Positions 21,490 to 32,626 of a stretch of 64,000 bases of DNA are shown here, in pieces; the stretch's first letter is position 1; each line of letters starts with the position of its first letter. The stretch is from assembly GCA_013423325.1 (NCBI GenBank), contig BLJB01000073.1:210826-274825 (forward strand), given 5' to 3'. This DNA is from Usnea hakonensis. Taxonomy: Eukaryota > Ascomycota > Lecanoromycetes > Lecanorales > Parmeliaceae. The notes under the pieces are model-generated. The model searched no databases and was not told the DNA's origin. It was given only the letters and a program-made list of their open reading frames with translations. A program made the position numbers and the translations under genes.

Positions 21490-23414
21490 ATGCAATCCTT
21501 CTTCCAGTACCGCCGATTCGCAAAACATGTGGCGAGGCAATATGAACGAGACAAGGCCAAAGCAGAAGCGTTAGCCAACCCCGACAGTTTGGGACTGACG
21601 TCCTCCTCCTCGTCGCATGCGGTCGACACACCCGAAGCCATTGACGCGAGAAACCATGTCGATACGCGGGATCCGGAGAAAGGCGAGCAGTTCACCGCTC
21701 AACACCTTGGCGCTGGCGATCATGCCGGGATGTACGGCTCGGAGAAAGAGGAGGAGGCGGGCGAAGGTTATGCACCCGTGCAAGCTGAGCCTGGTGGTGA
21801 GGTCACATCACATGATGCACAAGCACCAGAAGAGATGAGCAGGACATTGACGGCTGCGACGAGGAAAAGTACGGGCACTGCGATGGGCACAACACTGACT
21901 GGGATTGATGTACGGGATCGGAGCACAAAAGAGGGCGGGAACGGTAAGGTCTTCGTTGTTGGATATGAGGGCGAGAATGACCCTTTGGATCCGCACAATT
22001 GGAGTCTTTCCACCAGGTTTGCTGCGACGTGAGTACCCTGCAGGAGCCTCTGTTGGCGTTGAGGCTTACAGATCCCAGACTTAACATCGCCTTCATTGGC
22101 TGGATCGTCGGTTTCGCTTCCAGCGTTGACTCTGCTGCTCTCATGCAAGCAACAGCCGACTTTGGAGTCGGCGAGGTTACCGAGTCTCTTGCAACGGGCA
22201 TCTTCTTGATCGGCTTCGGTGTCGGGGCCTTATTTGCAGGTCCAGTCTCGGAAACAATTGGTCGCAACCCAGTCTATATCGCCACGCTCTTGCTCTACAT
22301 GATCTTCATCATGGCGTCCGCGCTTGCTCCAAACATCGGCGCACAACTCGCTTTCCGCTTTATAGCTGGATGTTTCGCTGCCACCCCATTGGTTTGCGCT
22401 GGCGGTTCGATATCAGATCTTTGGAATCCAATGGAGCGTGTATATGCTTTCCCCATGTTCGCAAACGCTGCTTTTGTGGGACCAGTCTTTGGACCTATTG
22501 TTGGCGGCTTCGTCGGAGAGTCTTCGCTTGTCTCATGGCGCTGGTGCGAGTGGATCACTCTGATCATCTCTGGACTGGTGCTTTCTCTCGTCATCTTCTT
22601 TCAGCCCGAGACATATGCTCCGATTCTTTTGAAGTGGAAAGCCACGCATCTTCGGCAGATTACTGGAGATGACCGGTATAAAGCAGAGATCGAGATTCGA
22701 GAGGTTTCTTTCCTTCCACGACTAGGCACTGCGCTTTACCGTCCATTTGTTCTGACTTTCAGCGAGCCCATCATTATCCTCATTGCTCTCTACCTAACCG
22801 TCATCTATATCATCCTTTTCACATTTCTCAATGGCTATACTTTTGTCTTCACAGAGACGCATGGGTTCTCGGAGGGGATGACTGGTCTTGCTTTCATAGG
22901 TATAGCAATTGGACTTTGCCTTTCGTCTCTCCTTGTACCCATCGTATACAAATGGGCCAATGAAGAGCTTGCCCGTGTCAAAGAGCAAGGCGGAAGCCGA
23001 CTTCCACCGGAATTTAGGCTATGGTTTGCCATGCTTGGAGCCCCCGCCATCCCAATCAGCATGTTTTGGATGGGGTGGACGGATTATTCATGGATTTCCT
23101 ACTGGTCGCCACTTGGAGCCAGTGTCCTCTTCGGGTACGGCATTCTTTGCGTCTTCATTAGCAGCTATCAATATATTATTGATAGCTACGAGTCATACGC
23201 CGCCAGTGCGCTTGCCAGTGTGACGTTGATTCGATATGTGGCCGCTGGGGGAATGGTTGAAGTGGCTATTCCTTTCTACAGGAATCTCGGGGTGCATTGG
23301 ACTTTGACCATTCTGGGTGCTCTGAGTGCTTTGCTTGTGCCTGTTCCATATATTTTCTATCGTTTAGGCTCCAAGATTCGAGGCAGAAGTAAGTACGCCA
23401 TGGTCAAGGGATGA
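21490..23414 (+). CDS. MFS transporter, DHA1-like
   Basis: This plasma-membrane proton antiporter of the major facilitator superfamily resembles the drug:H+ antiporter-1 and polyamine group of fungi. Exons are 21490-22028 and 22079-23414 (50-nt intron, GTGAGT donor); 624 residues. The long hydrophilic N-terminus (about 175 residues, acidic and Ser/Thr-rich) leads to DPLDPHNWSLSTRF, the typical entry to TM1. Twelve hydrophobic segments follow. The motif-A-like loop reads GPVSETIGRNPVY, and WRWCEWIT marks the segment after TM5. The C-terminus is short and basic. The substrate cannot be read from sequence. The downstream gene (minus strand) is convergent and 193 bp away. Confidence 0.93.
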
Positions 23415-23607
23415 GGATCGAAAGACTACCTCCACATTAGCAATGAGGTTTTGTTGGATTGGGTACGTACATACAGGAGGATAAAGGAGCTTTTTGTGCA
23501 CAATTTCAGATTGGTGGCTCTACCAGCTTTCTTGTGGGTGAACATCGTGGCAACAGAACCTAAGTGGGTCATATATTGGGTTAGAATTCCACCTTTTAAG
23601 CCGCCTG

Positions 23608-24447
23608 CTACTTTGCAATATGTGTTTCGACAGTGGTCCCTTTGATCTGTAGCTTCGGGGAAGACTGATTTTCGGTAGCACCTTTCTTAACAGCTTTGGT
23701 CGCCTTTTCAGGCTCCCCTGTAGCCTTCTTGCGTCTTTGAAGAGTAGTGTTCGTCACTTCAATGTTGGTATCCGTTCGCTCCACATGGTTGCTGGCGTCT
23801 CTCTGAACAGCCCTAGCATGATCTGGTTTATCTTCTTCCCCTGGTTCCAGCATCTTCCTCTCCAGACTAACAGTCAGCTTCGGCCTGTCCTCAACGCCGA
23901 TATTGCCATCTTCATCTTCCCATCTAATCTCCCATCCATCATCGGCCTCGACAGCGACTGCTCCCTCTGCCCCTTCTAACGTGAGCCCTCCAGCACCTCC
24001 CTCTTCGCCGGCATCCCAGCCCCAGGATCCAACGGTATGTACTCTGCTCTGAGTTCGGTTCCCATGTTTGACTTCCCGTGTGTTAATATCGACGTAGATC
24101 CAATTTAGCATGGGAGGATCTCTGCTGATGGTCGATACCAGACCCAAAGGTAAGGGTCGGGGTCTTTCGGGATCAGGGTACTCGATGTAGAAACCTTGGA
24201 ATGGATGGCTGGTATCTGGGAGTGATTGTCGAGGCACGATGTAGAGCTTCTCTCGTCTGAGAACGATGAGTCCACCATCTATCTCCTTGGCGGTCTGACT
24301 ATTGGTCTCGCAGAAGCACTCGAGATTGAACTTTCTCATCTGTTCCTTCTCGGTCTCAGGGTCTTTTTCTTTCCGCCCTTCAGAGACCGCCTCAGCCACG
24401 CCAATGGTGGTGGGAATGCCAGCGATGGCCAGGAGGCCGAGGACCAT
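23608..24447 (-). CDS. Conserved ascomycete protein of unknown function
   Basis: A single exon encodes 279 residues. The N-terminus MVLGLLAIAGIPTTIGVAEAV is short and hydrophobic, perhaps a membrane anchor or uncleaved signal. A compact domain of roughly 150 residues follows, with LGLVSTISRDPPMLNWIYVD, VKHGNRTQSRVHTVGSWGWD and a WEIRWEDEDG segment, which I recall from uncharacterised filamentous-fungal proteins. The last 80 residues are Lys/Glu/Thr-rich and look disordered. It is divergent from the methyltransferase-like gene at 24899. No catalytic motif is visible and I assign no function. Confidence 0.78.
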   Translation of the reverse strand: MVLGLLAIAGIPTTIGVAEAVSEGRKEKDPETEKEQMRKFNLECFCETNSQTAKEIDGGLIVLRREKLYIVPRQSLPDTSHPFQGFYIEYPDPERPRPLPLGLVSTISRDPPMLNWIYVDINTREVKHGNRTQSRVHTVGSWGWDAGEEGGAGGLTLEGAEGAVAVEADDGWEIRWEDEDGNIGVEDRPKLTVSLERKMLEPGEEDKPDHARAVQRDASNHVERTDTNIEVTNTTLQRRKKATGEPEKATKAVKKGATENQSSPKLQIKGTTVETHIAK

Positions 24448-24898
24448 GTCACCACTTCAGGTGACGGGGAAAAAGTAAGGGGGATGTCGAAGGATGGCCT
24501 TGAAGGTCAAAGCCGAGGAGACGTCAGCATCAGCATCGGGTCGGGCCAGCAACCGCGCTGCTACTACTGCTCCCAGGTGTTTGGATTCAGCCAGATGTCC
24601 CATGCAGGGGGATCGTGCAAGGATCAGGGGTGTAGATAATAAGATCTGGATATGTGTCTCGAATGTTGGCAAAGTCAAAGAGATGGGGTACGTAGTGTGA
24701 AGCCATGTGCTGTTTAATGAATATTGTCCGAGAGCAACCCTTGCACCTTGCACCGCACGTTTGGATCTGTGGGGGAAACCCTAAGATCGGCAGACCCCTG
24801 ATCTTCATGAGTAAAGTACTTCAACTTCATAAAAGCATATGAAATTATGAATATAGCTTCTCTCACCACCTCAAATTTCTGGTGGTCAACCTATCAGC
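24448..24898. promoter_or_regulatory. Divergent intergenic region
   Basis: This 451-bp stretch separates divergent starts at 24447 and 24899 and is the likely shared promoter. Short open frames in it look incidental. No factor-binding site could be assigned. Confidence 0.4.
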
Positions 24899-26061
24899 AT
24901 GGCGTCTGCAAATGTTGTCTCCGATACGAATCCTTCGGTAGAGTTAGACGATGAAGACGACGGCGGCCAACTGCACGGTAAGCCATCTCTCCCCCATACC
25001 AAACCCAAACCCAACAAACAAAGACTGACACTAAACCAAAGTCCCATCCTCCAGTCTTCGATCTCCCCCAACTCCACACCAAACCCTCCGCCCACTCCCT
25101 CCTCTCCACCCTCTCCCTCCTGACCCTCCCCCCTCCCTCCTACTCCTACACCCCTCACCCCAACCCCCCTAACCCACCCCCCATCAACGAAACCGGCATA
25201 CCCTCCTACCTAACCCGCATCATATCCAGCCCCCTATCCTGGATCACAGACAAAGAACCCATCTGGGAAGCCGCCAGCAAGCGCCTCGCCGAGCGCGCAG
25301 GCCGCACCGCCATCCCCTCCCAATCCCGCCTCTTCACCATCCCAACCTCCATCCACGGCACGAACCCTCCCCAAACAATCGACATCGCCCTCCACGAACC
25401 CTCCCTCACAGACGACAACCTCGGCCACAAAACCTGGCTCGCGGCTTTCCTCCTCGCCAAACGTCTCCCGGGCCTCCTCCCCCGCGTCTTCCCCGCCATC
25501 AGCCCATCCTCATCCCCACCGCACATCATCGAACTCGGCGCCGGCACAGGCCTCGTCGGCATCGCAGCAGCCTCCCTCTTCAAAACAAATACCCACCTCA
25601 CAGACCTGCCCGCCATCCTGCCAAACCTCCTCGCCAACATCGCTACAAACAAGGCCCTCACGTCCAAAAGTCGCGTTACGGCCGGCCAGCTCGATTGGTC
25701 CGCATATTCCCACCCCTTCTCCCCCTCTACACCAACCCAAACCCAATCGCAAACAGAACCCCAAACCTACGACATCATCCTCGCCGCCGACACCCTCTAC
25801 GCCCCCGCCCATCCCGCTTGGCTCGCAGCCACTATGCGCCAACTGCTTAAATACGATGAAGCGAAACGATCGAGGATCGTGTTGGAAATGCCGTTTAGAG
25901 ATGAGAAGGCGACTGAGCATGGGGTTTTGAGGGAGAGGTTGGGGGAGGCGGGGTTTGTGGTGTTGGAGGAGGGGGTGGAGGGGGGGGTTGATGAGTGGGT
26001 TGGTAAGGGAGGGGGGAGGGTGGAGGTGCGTTGTTGGTGGAGTGTGTGGCGGTGGGGATGA
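24899..26061 (+). CDS. Protein lysine methyltransferase-like (Methyltransf_16)
   Basis: This is a seven-beta-strand, SAM-dependent methyltransferase of the METTL21/FAM86 group, related to yeast Efm2/Efm3 enzymes that methylate elongation factor 2. Exons are 24899-24977 and 25055-26061; 361 residues. The 77-nt intron must use the acceptor at 25054, which restores LHVFDLPQLHTKP; the earlier CAAAG acceptor breaks the frame. SAM motif I is IIELGAGTGLVGIAAA, motif II is TDLPAILPNLLANI, and the post-II motif is YDIILAADTLYAP. The substrate is inferred only from the family. Base composition is extreme: by eye 25381-25440 has 28 C and 9 G, whereas 25921-25980 has 38 G and 1 C. The last 40 codons are consequently Gly/Val/Glu-rich. 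Confidence 0.86.
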
Positions 26062-26207
26062 GGGGGGGGGTGGTTGGTTATTGAGGAGGGTGGGATGTGG
26101 AATCATGGTTAGATGGCGTGCGTGTGCGAATGCAAAATTGATGTCTCGCCTCATCTCATCTCTGAACCACCATATGAAAACCCTTTCTCCCCTCCCCCCT
26201 CCCCCCT

Positions 26208-27518
26208 TCAAACCAAAAACGTCCAAAAACTCGGCCACACAAACTCCTCCTCGAAAATCCTCCTCACCTGCTCCAGCACGAACCGCTCCACCTTGCCCAC
26301 GTTCTTGAGCACCTGCTTCCCGCCCTCCTGCCGCCCAATCTCGCTCTCCACCCGAATCTCCCTCAACAACCCACCCCCCTCCTCCCCCTCCCCACCCCCA
26401 CCCTCACCCTCACCAAGAATCACCCTCGCATCCTCCCCGCCCAAAAAGCAGAATTGGATTTTACTCTTCTTCTTCTCCCCCGCTGCTGCGTCATCCCGAT
26501 GCCGCAAGTACGCCAACAGCGCCACGCCGTCGAAAGTTAGGCCCGTGATCTGGAGCTTTAGGGGGATCCCGACGAAGGAGGGCATGGGGTAGTCGAGGAG
26601 TATTTCGGCGGTTAGGGAGAGGGAGAGGGAGCCGCTGTAGGAGATGTGGAGGGTTGTTTGGAGGTCTTGAGATCGGTCGTCGTCGGGGGGGGGGGCGGTG
26701 CTGGGGGGGCTTTGGGGCTTGGGGGGTGGGTTTTGGTGAGTTCGATGGCTGGGATGGGGTATGTTGGGGTCTTCACTTCCTCCTCCTCCTCCTCCTGTCA
26801 TCCTCTGCCTGATCGCTGCGTCCGCATGATGGGTAGATGAATATCGCTGCGCTCCGTTGCTGTGGTGCTGTTCTCGCCGCGAGGGTGAGGGCGGACGCGG
26901 CTGCTCGCCCCACGGGGACAACAGCAACGGCGTCTGCGTCCCGGACAAGCCGGCGCTGAGCGGCAGGTGGAAATAGCTGGTGAAATTCGACGTCCCGCCG
27001 GGGATGGGGACGCCGGGCGTCGTGATGGTCGTGTTGGAGCGCGAGAGTAAGGGCCGGCTTCCGAGTTGGTCTGGTGGTTGGGGGGGGGATGAGGGACCAG
27101 TGGAGCGGAGGTGTAGGTTTGGGTGATGGCGCGTGGATGTTTGGGAAGGTTGAGTGGGAGGAGTGAAGGGGTTGAGGTGGTGGGATGGTTGGGTTGGTGG
27201 GGCTTCGATTGCTCCGCCTACGGCGGGTTCCTCATCCTCGTTCTCGTCTGATCCCTCGGATGAGGATCCTTCTCTCTCTTCGCCTTGTCCGTCCTCTTTT
27301 TCACTCTCGTAGAATTCGGGCAGGGGATCGGAAATATCCTTCAGCTCCACGACGGGACATTCGTGCCCGAAATCGAACGAGTGCACATGTACGGAACGGA
27401 TGAAGCGTGGGAGAGTGACTTGCTGGAATTTTTGGTGGATGAAGTCGCGGATGGAGTCGGCGAGGGCGAGGCCCGATGGTCCGGTTGTTAAAGTGGGCCA
27501 ATCGATGGTGATGGACAT
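26208..27518 (-). CDS. MDM12: Mdm12, ERMES subunit
   Basis: Mdm12 is the cytosolic SMP-domain subunit of the ER-mitochondria encounter structure; with Mmm1, Mdm10 and Mdm34 it moves phospholipid between the two membranes. A single exon encodes 436 residues. The start MSITIDWPTL was chosen because it matches the family N-terminus; upstream codons are low-complexity. The SMP domain is split: the front half (LADSIRDFIHQKFQQ, FIRSVHVHSFDFG) and back half (LQTTLHISYSGSLSLSLTAEILLDYP, KLQITGLTFDGVALLAYLR, KVERFVLEQVRRIFEEEFVWP) flank about 210 residues of Pro/Ser/Glu-rich insertion, common in filamentous fungi. It converges on the methyltransferase-like gene with 146 bp between stops. The coding strand flips from C-rich to G-rich in its last 350 bases. 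Confidence 0.96.
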   Translation of the reverse strand: MSITIDWPTLTTGPSGLALADSIRDFIHQKFQQVTLPRFIRSVHVHSFDFGHECPVVELKDISDPLPEFYESEKEDGQGEEREGSSSEGSDENEDEEPAVGGAIEAPPTQPSHHLNPFTPPTQPSQTSTRHHPNLHLRSTGPSSPPQPPDQLGSRPLLSRSNTTITTPGVPIPGGTSNFTSYFHLPLSAGLSGTQTPLLLSPWGEQPRPPSPSRREQHHSNGAQRYSSTHHADAAIRQRMTGGGGGGSEDPNIPHPSHRTHQNPPPKPQSPPSTAPPPDDDRSQDLQTTLHISYSGSLSLSLTAEILLDYPMPSFVGIPLKLQITGLTFDGVALLAYLRHRDDAAAGEKKKSKIQFCFLGGEDARVILGEGEGGGGEGEEGGGLLREIRVESEIGRQEGGKQVLKNVGKVERFVLEQVRRIFEEEFVWPSFWTFLV

Positions 27519-28990
27519 TACATGGCTTGCTGTTAGTGGGAGACAATTGGAGTGTGATGAAATTTGGAGAGAAGAGACGGAGAGAGAGAGAGAGAGAGAG
27601 AGGTGGATAACCCGGATATACTTATCTCCGATGATGGCTTGATCCGTCGCATTGCAGTCTCTTGGCGCATACAACGTACGCTGTAGCAGCTACGTATATG
27701 TATATTATTATTAATCGCATTGGCCCCCCTCTTTACAAATACCTTTTCGTAAGGAACAATCTCTCACATGTAGAGTACTCTATCACGTTTCATCGATCTA
27801 CGCCATAGATCAATGTACGTGTACGAGTAGCACTCATCAGTCTCCTCAATTTTATGTCTCCACCTTCCTATTTCCTAGCTCGTATCAGCATCGATATCCA
27901 GTGAAAAAGAACTGATCAAATCCTTCTCCGGCGGAAAGGACCCTTTTCCGAATCGGAACCGGGGCTGGGCTTGCAGCATGAGCTCTCGCACTTTCTTGCT
28001 CCTTTGCGGCCATGATCGGCCCCGCCAGCATGCAGGAAGGAGGGGGATCCTCATTGACGGTGCAGCAGCGCAGCTTACAGGCTGCTTTACCGGGTTTGCA
28101 GTCGGCAGGGCCCCGGAGAATGTAAGGCCCCGCATGGTAAATCGTCCGGGGTACACGCTACACTTGTAGAAGAAAGTGACGTGGTGGATTTGGAATCAAC
28201 TTCTCTACTTTTCTTTTTCTTTGGTTTTCTTTCGTCTTGTCTTTCTTCTTTTCTTTCCTTTCCATTGTCATCCATTCTTTCTTTTCTATTTCTCTTCCGA
28301 AATGTTCGACTCTCAGGTCGCAATCTTGTGTCAGGCACCTTCATTCTGCCCGATCGGAGCAGATCATATCTGCTCCGACTGCTCGAAAATGCATTGGGGG
28401 CTTCGGAAGAAGCCTTTTCTCGTTATCACAAGGGTTCCACATTACCTGCAGCGAGCCGAGCCAGCCTGGGAGATCTCAATCTCAATCTCATGATTACTTT
28501 TTGTCTCAGATTGCCGCCCATGCATGCATTGCTGTGTTTGGTAGTAACTTCCATTGCGTAATTGCTTGCTTTGTTTGCATCGGCCGCCTGCGTCATGCTC
28601 AATGACCTTTAGGATTGCCTCTGGAAATCTCGTGGCGCGGCCAAATCATTGCGAATTTCGAGACACCTTGATCAAGCTCAAAAGACTGATCGCGACGAAA
28701 GAATGTGTGTGTAAACGCTTAGATGTATTCATGAGGTACATTTTTGAGGGCCTGCAGACCAAACAATTAAACTGCAGATGCAAACGAGGAAATTGCGAAT
28801 GCGAAGGATCGTCTAAAATTTTGCCATAAAACGTGCAAAAGCACGAGACCACCCACGGGGTATATTCGATGTGATGAATGTAGTCAAGCGCTGGCCACCC
28901 AAGAAGCTGCCCTTCACCCGGTAAGGCATGCTCCATCAAAGAATGCTTTGCGCTAAACATGCTGCTTGTATGCTCCTGCTCAACCGATGC
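27519..28990. other. Gene-poor region with GA repeat and hairpin
   Basis: A (GA)n microsatellite at about 27576-27601 lies in the MDM12 leader or promoter. A long pyrimidine tract (about 28196-28300) precedes an ATG at 28302 that opens 64 codons rich in cysteine near its start (CQAPSFCPIGADHICSDCSK). This may be a small gene or part of one, but it matches nothing I know. Inside it, 28355-28377 is a perfect 10-bp inverted repeat around a 3-base loop. No other gene is seen. Confidence 0.4.
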
Positions 28991-29350
28991 TCACCGGATC
29001 GGTGTCGTGCCCTGCCGTGATGACAAGTTTGGATGAGGGCCCATGACTAAAGAGAACAAGAGATTAGCCACTGCTGGTGGCGTAAGAGCTTCAGAAACTT
29101 GAGGAGCTCTTGAGGTTGAGTCCTGGTGTCCGTCAGCACGTCGTCGATAGCCTTGATTGTCTATGCACCAACATTTACCGCAGCGAGCGCATTTTTCCTT
29201 GTGAGAAACCGTCTTCTCCGTCGTTCCAGAGCAACCCCCACCTCTATGTCCGGCGCAAGGTGCCACGTCCGTCTTTGAGTGTCCACAAGAATATTTGTGA
29301 ACAAGGAGGCGGCACATGTTGACTGGTCCGGAGGTGGAAGAGGTACGCAT
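28991..29350 (-). CDS. Small cysteine-rich hypothetical protein
   Basis: This is a candidate gene of 119 residues from the ATG at 29350, or 108 from the ATG at 29317. The second start fits better, because MCRLLVHKYSCGHSKTD resembles a class of small fungal proteins beginning MC..TxxYxCGH. Cysteines and histidines are spaced CGH...C.GH...C...C..CGKCWC, suggesting a zinc-binding fold like a RING- or B-box-type knuckle. The C-terminal 50 residues look unstructured and may be read-through of an intron: a GTAAAT donor follows CARCG. There is no signal peptide. Function is unknown and the gene model is uncertain. Confidence 0.45.
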   Translation of the reverse strand: MRTSSTSGPVNMCRLLVHKYSCGHSKTDVAPCAGHRGGGCSGTTEKTVSHKEKCARCGKCWCIDNQGYRRRADGHQDSTSRAPQVSEALTPPAVANLLFSLVMGPHPNLSSRQGTTPIR

Positions 29351-32300
29351 GGTTGGATTCAAGTAGTCTTGAGTGAAGACAACTATGAGCCTCTGAAGTC
29401 GAGAATACTGGATCAAGTATAATCAAGAAGCTGCAGCGAGCGTTAGTTTCCCGTAGAAATAGAGATTGCCTCACGCCAAGGACTCACTCGGCCTGTTGCT
29501 TGTGGGCTGGATAGGCGGACTGGTGAAGGAGGCAGACGTCGACTTGAGACCGGGGGCTCTGCGGGGTTATATAGATATAGATATAGATATAGAATTGAAA
29601 GACTGGTGAAAATTTTGGAAGCCGCGACGAGGTGAAGGAGCTTCTGCGGAGCTATGAGATGACGAAGGACAATAGTTCAAGAATGCAGCGGGCCGAAATA
29701 TACTGAAAGCATGGGAAAGTAGCTTGCGGTAGACGACAGAGAGGTTTGAGGGAGCATTAGCCAGCCGAAGGTTTCAGTAGGACGCTATGTTTATTGAAAT
29801 TGAGGAGGTGAAGAAGACGAGATAAAGGATAGTCAGAGGCGCGGGTATGGCACGTGGAGTTTTGTTTTACTTTTCTTTCCTTTTTCCCTCGACTTATATC
29901 TGAGCGGACTCATCATAAAGAGCCAAGGCGAAGAGAAGAGGAGACGCATTTGAGCATAAGTACGGAAGTGACCTGTTGGAAAGTAGCTGGTTTGCAGGGG
30001 TGATCTGGCCAACTGCGGTTGAGGTCCCTGCGTCGTTCCGTTTTGCCGCGTCGATATCAAAGCTTTATCGAAGCTGCGTGTAGGCCTAGCTCGCTGCGGA
30101 CTGCGGAGCCCTTGGATGCTCGTATCGGGCAAGGCAGCTTGCTTTAGGTTATGTTCTAGCTGCGGGAAGTCGATGGGTTTGATTGGAGGTGGATGTACAT
30201 GGGATATCCAATCTGATCGCCGGTCCGACTCGGTTCATTTCGCATCTCTTGCGTGGAGCGTTGCGGGCATGGGGAATTGTCTTAGATGGAGAGGCAGCGT
30301 GGTCGATAGAGTTATGTAGGGCATACATACATGAGTTTGTTTATTAGGTAGTGATGAGATGAGAGAGGGGGAGTATGACGTTGATCAGGTTCAAGTTGTT
30401 TTGATCTCTGATTAATTTGTCCATGAAAGATAATCATGAGAGGGTTAAAAGAATCAAGACAATCTTGGTCCAAGCTGCTTGTTTAATTTCTACCTCTACC
30501 TTACGGTAGTTTCCTAGTCTCTTGGAGGGTAATGTATCTAAGGTACTTTAGCTGTATTATGTCATAAGGTACGAGTACTTTTAGTCATAGCGTTTCTCCG
30601 TCAACTCCGAGAGTCCGACTTCGCTATCCCGTCTGTAACCTGTAACCATAGAATAATAGAGTAAAGTAAGGTAGCTAAGCAAGTAAAGTACCTTGGAGTA
30701 ACGAGAGGTACCTGACTGAGCTCACTCGTATCTCAACTAGCTGTGTAAAGTAAGCAGCATTTGGCAAATCCTTAATCAAAACATAAAGTACGTTGATGTA
30801 AAGTACTTGATTTAAAGTACCTCGGGTTGTTTGACAATACAAGGGCAGGCCAGGCAGGGTAATATTAACCTAGCTCGCCCCTTTTTTCCCTTTTTCCCTT
30901 TAGTACTTTTTTGGTACTTGATCTTTTTCCTTTTTCCTTTTTCCTCCTTCCTTTTTCCTTTTGTCGAAACGGCAACTCTTTCTCAACTTCCTGTCTCATT
31001 CTGATTTCTGATTTCTGATTTCTGATTTCAACGGGCACTTGTGTTGATGTGCCTAACAATGAAGGAAGCCTTAAAATACGGGTCTTTCGGGTTTGCGGGT
31101 TCTCGCATGACAAAAGCTAGAAAAACGAGATTGTAAAAATGATGAGTGATGCCCGTCATGGCGCATATTCTTATTCTTTTCATTCTTAATTCTTTCGTCG
31201 AATTTTCCTGAAAAGAATCCAAAAGTGACCTTGCTAAGGTAAACTCTTCCCTTAGTAACCTTACCTGCTTCATCCTCGTCTTTGATTTGGCTTTGGAAAT
31301 GCGTGGAGCTATCAGCGTACGCAGAGCCTCCTGACCAATTGCAGGGAATTCGGATAGAATTTCATGCCCGAAAGGCTCACGAGTCGGATCCCTTTGACTT
31401 CTCCCTTCTCCACAATCCCCCTTTTTCTTACGGATATGCATCGTACTCATTACCTTACTCCCTACATGTATCTTGTATCTTGTATCCTGTATCCTGTCTC
31501 TTCTTGCACTTTGTCACAACGAGCTGGCCCATAGTCGATCGACTAACCCTGCACAATGTCTCTCCCTCTCTTTCTGACTTTGAGCATCGCCTGATCCTGA
31601 CCTTCTGACCTCTTGCCTTCTGTGGTCCGATCGAAGATGGCCCGTGGTAGCTATCATCAATATCCGAAGCCGTCTCGCTTCTTATTGGTCTCGGGAGCTG
31701 CCGTTGGGCTTTAAAGTTGATCCCATTCAATGTCCTCTGATCGAGGCAGAAGGCAAAGGTGTAATTTCATGTGCTAAAAGATGAAGAGAAAGGTCAAAGG
31801 TGGACGTGCATCGAAGCACACCGTCATCGTCCTTGGTTTCCAGACAGATCATTTATCTTGGACAAATGATGGATTATAAATGTTGTAAATAGTTGAAAAA
31901 ACAAAAAAACAAAAAAACAAATAGCCGATTTGGCCGGCCTAAATTTAAACCACTAACAACAATTGAAACAGAAGCCACAAGGAACGAATCCTGCCGCCTC
32001 AATATTAATGATTTTTAACATTCTGCGCGAAACATCTACAGCCCCAATTGTGACTAGCAATACATCCTTCAATGTATCTCCGGCCAGATCAAAAGCACGT
32101 ATGACTCCCATTATGACCAGGCATGAGGCAGATGGTAGATTGATTCATGCACAAGTCCTCTGCTACGGCCGAAACGTAACCATCATCGAATCCTGCAAAC
32201 TTTTAGACGGCATCAGCCATGTCTCTTCCTTCCGAAATACTCGCCGAATAAAGCAACTCCTCAGACTTCATCTCGCTTCTACCTGCCAAGGCCTACATTA

Positions 32301-32626
32301 CGTCCTCGCCTGCACAGGGCCCCACCGAATCCAATAAACCTCTCATCCATGCACACGTTGGACTTGAAGCAATGCAGCCGAAGACAAGATCAAAGACGTC
32401 AGCACTAAACCAACATCTTCTAGCACTAGCACGGCCCCGAGCTATGCCTGCAGCAACCAATATGGAAAGGAGGGCTTCCGGCCGTTGGCGGACTTGAAAG
32501 AGGGGAAATCGCAGGCTGATATGGGCAAGAGTAAGAAAAGAGGGATCCTGGAAAGGCATCGGGCTTAGTAAGGCCCTCAGTCAGAACGTCGGCATTAGGT
32601 TTAGGGAATGATGGCTGCCGTTTCGT
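29351..32626. other. 3.3-kb gene-poor region with simple repeats
   Basis: No convincing gene is present. Simple repeats: TATAGA units at about 29567-29593; CT-rich TTTTTCC tracts at about 30880-30960; four TTTCTGA units at about 30999-31029; TATCTTG/TATCCTG units at about 31466-31497. AAGTAC/TACCTT words are dense at 30490-30830. An open frame at 31963-32337 includes ADGRLIHAQVLCYGRN, faintly like the last strands of a hot-dog thioesterase, and the following 200 bp have a Lys-rich frame ending near 32565. These could be exons or relics of one gene. All short open frames elsewhere look incidental. Confidence 0.45.

Noticed and set aside
25510..26238. 242-codon minus-strand open frame
   Set aside because: It is antisense to the methyltransferase-like gene and kept open by the strong C/G skew.
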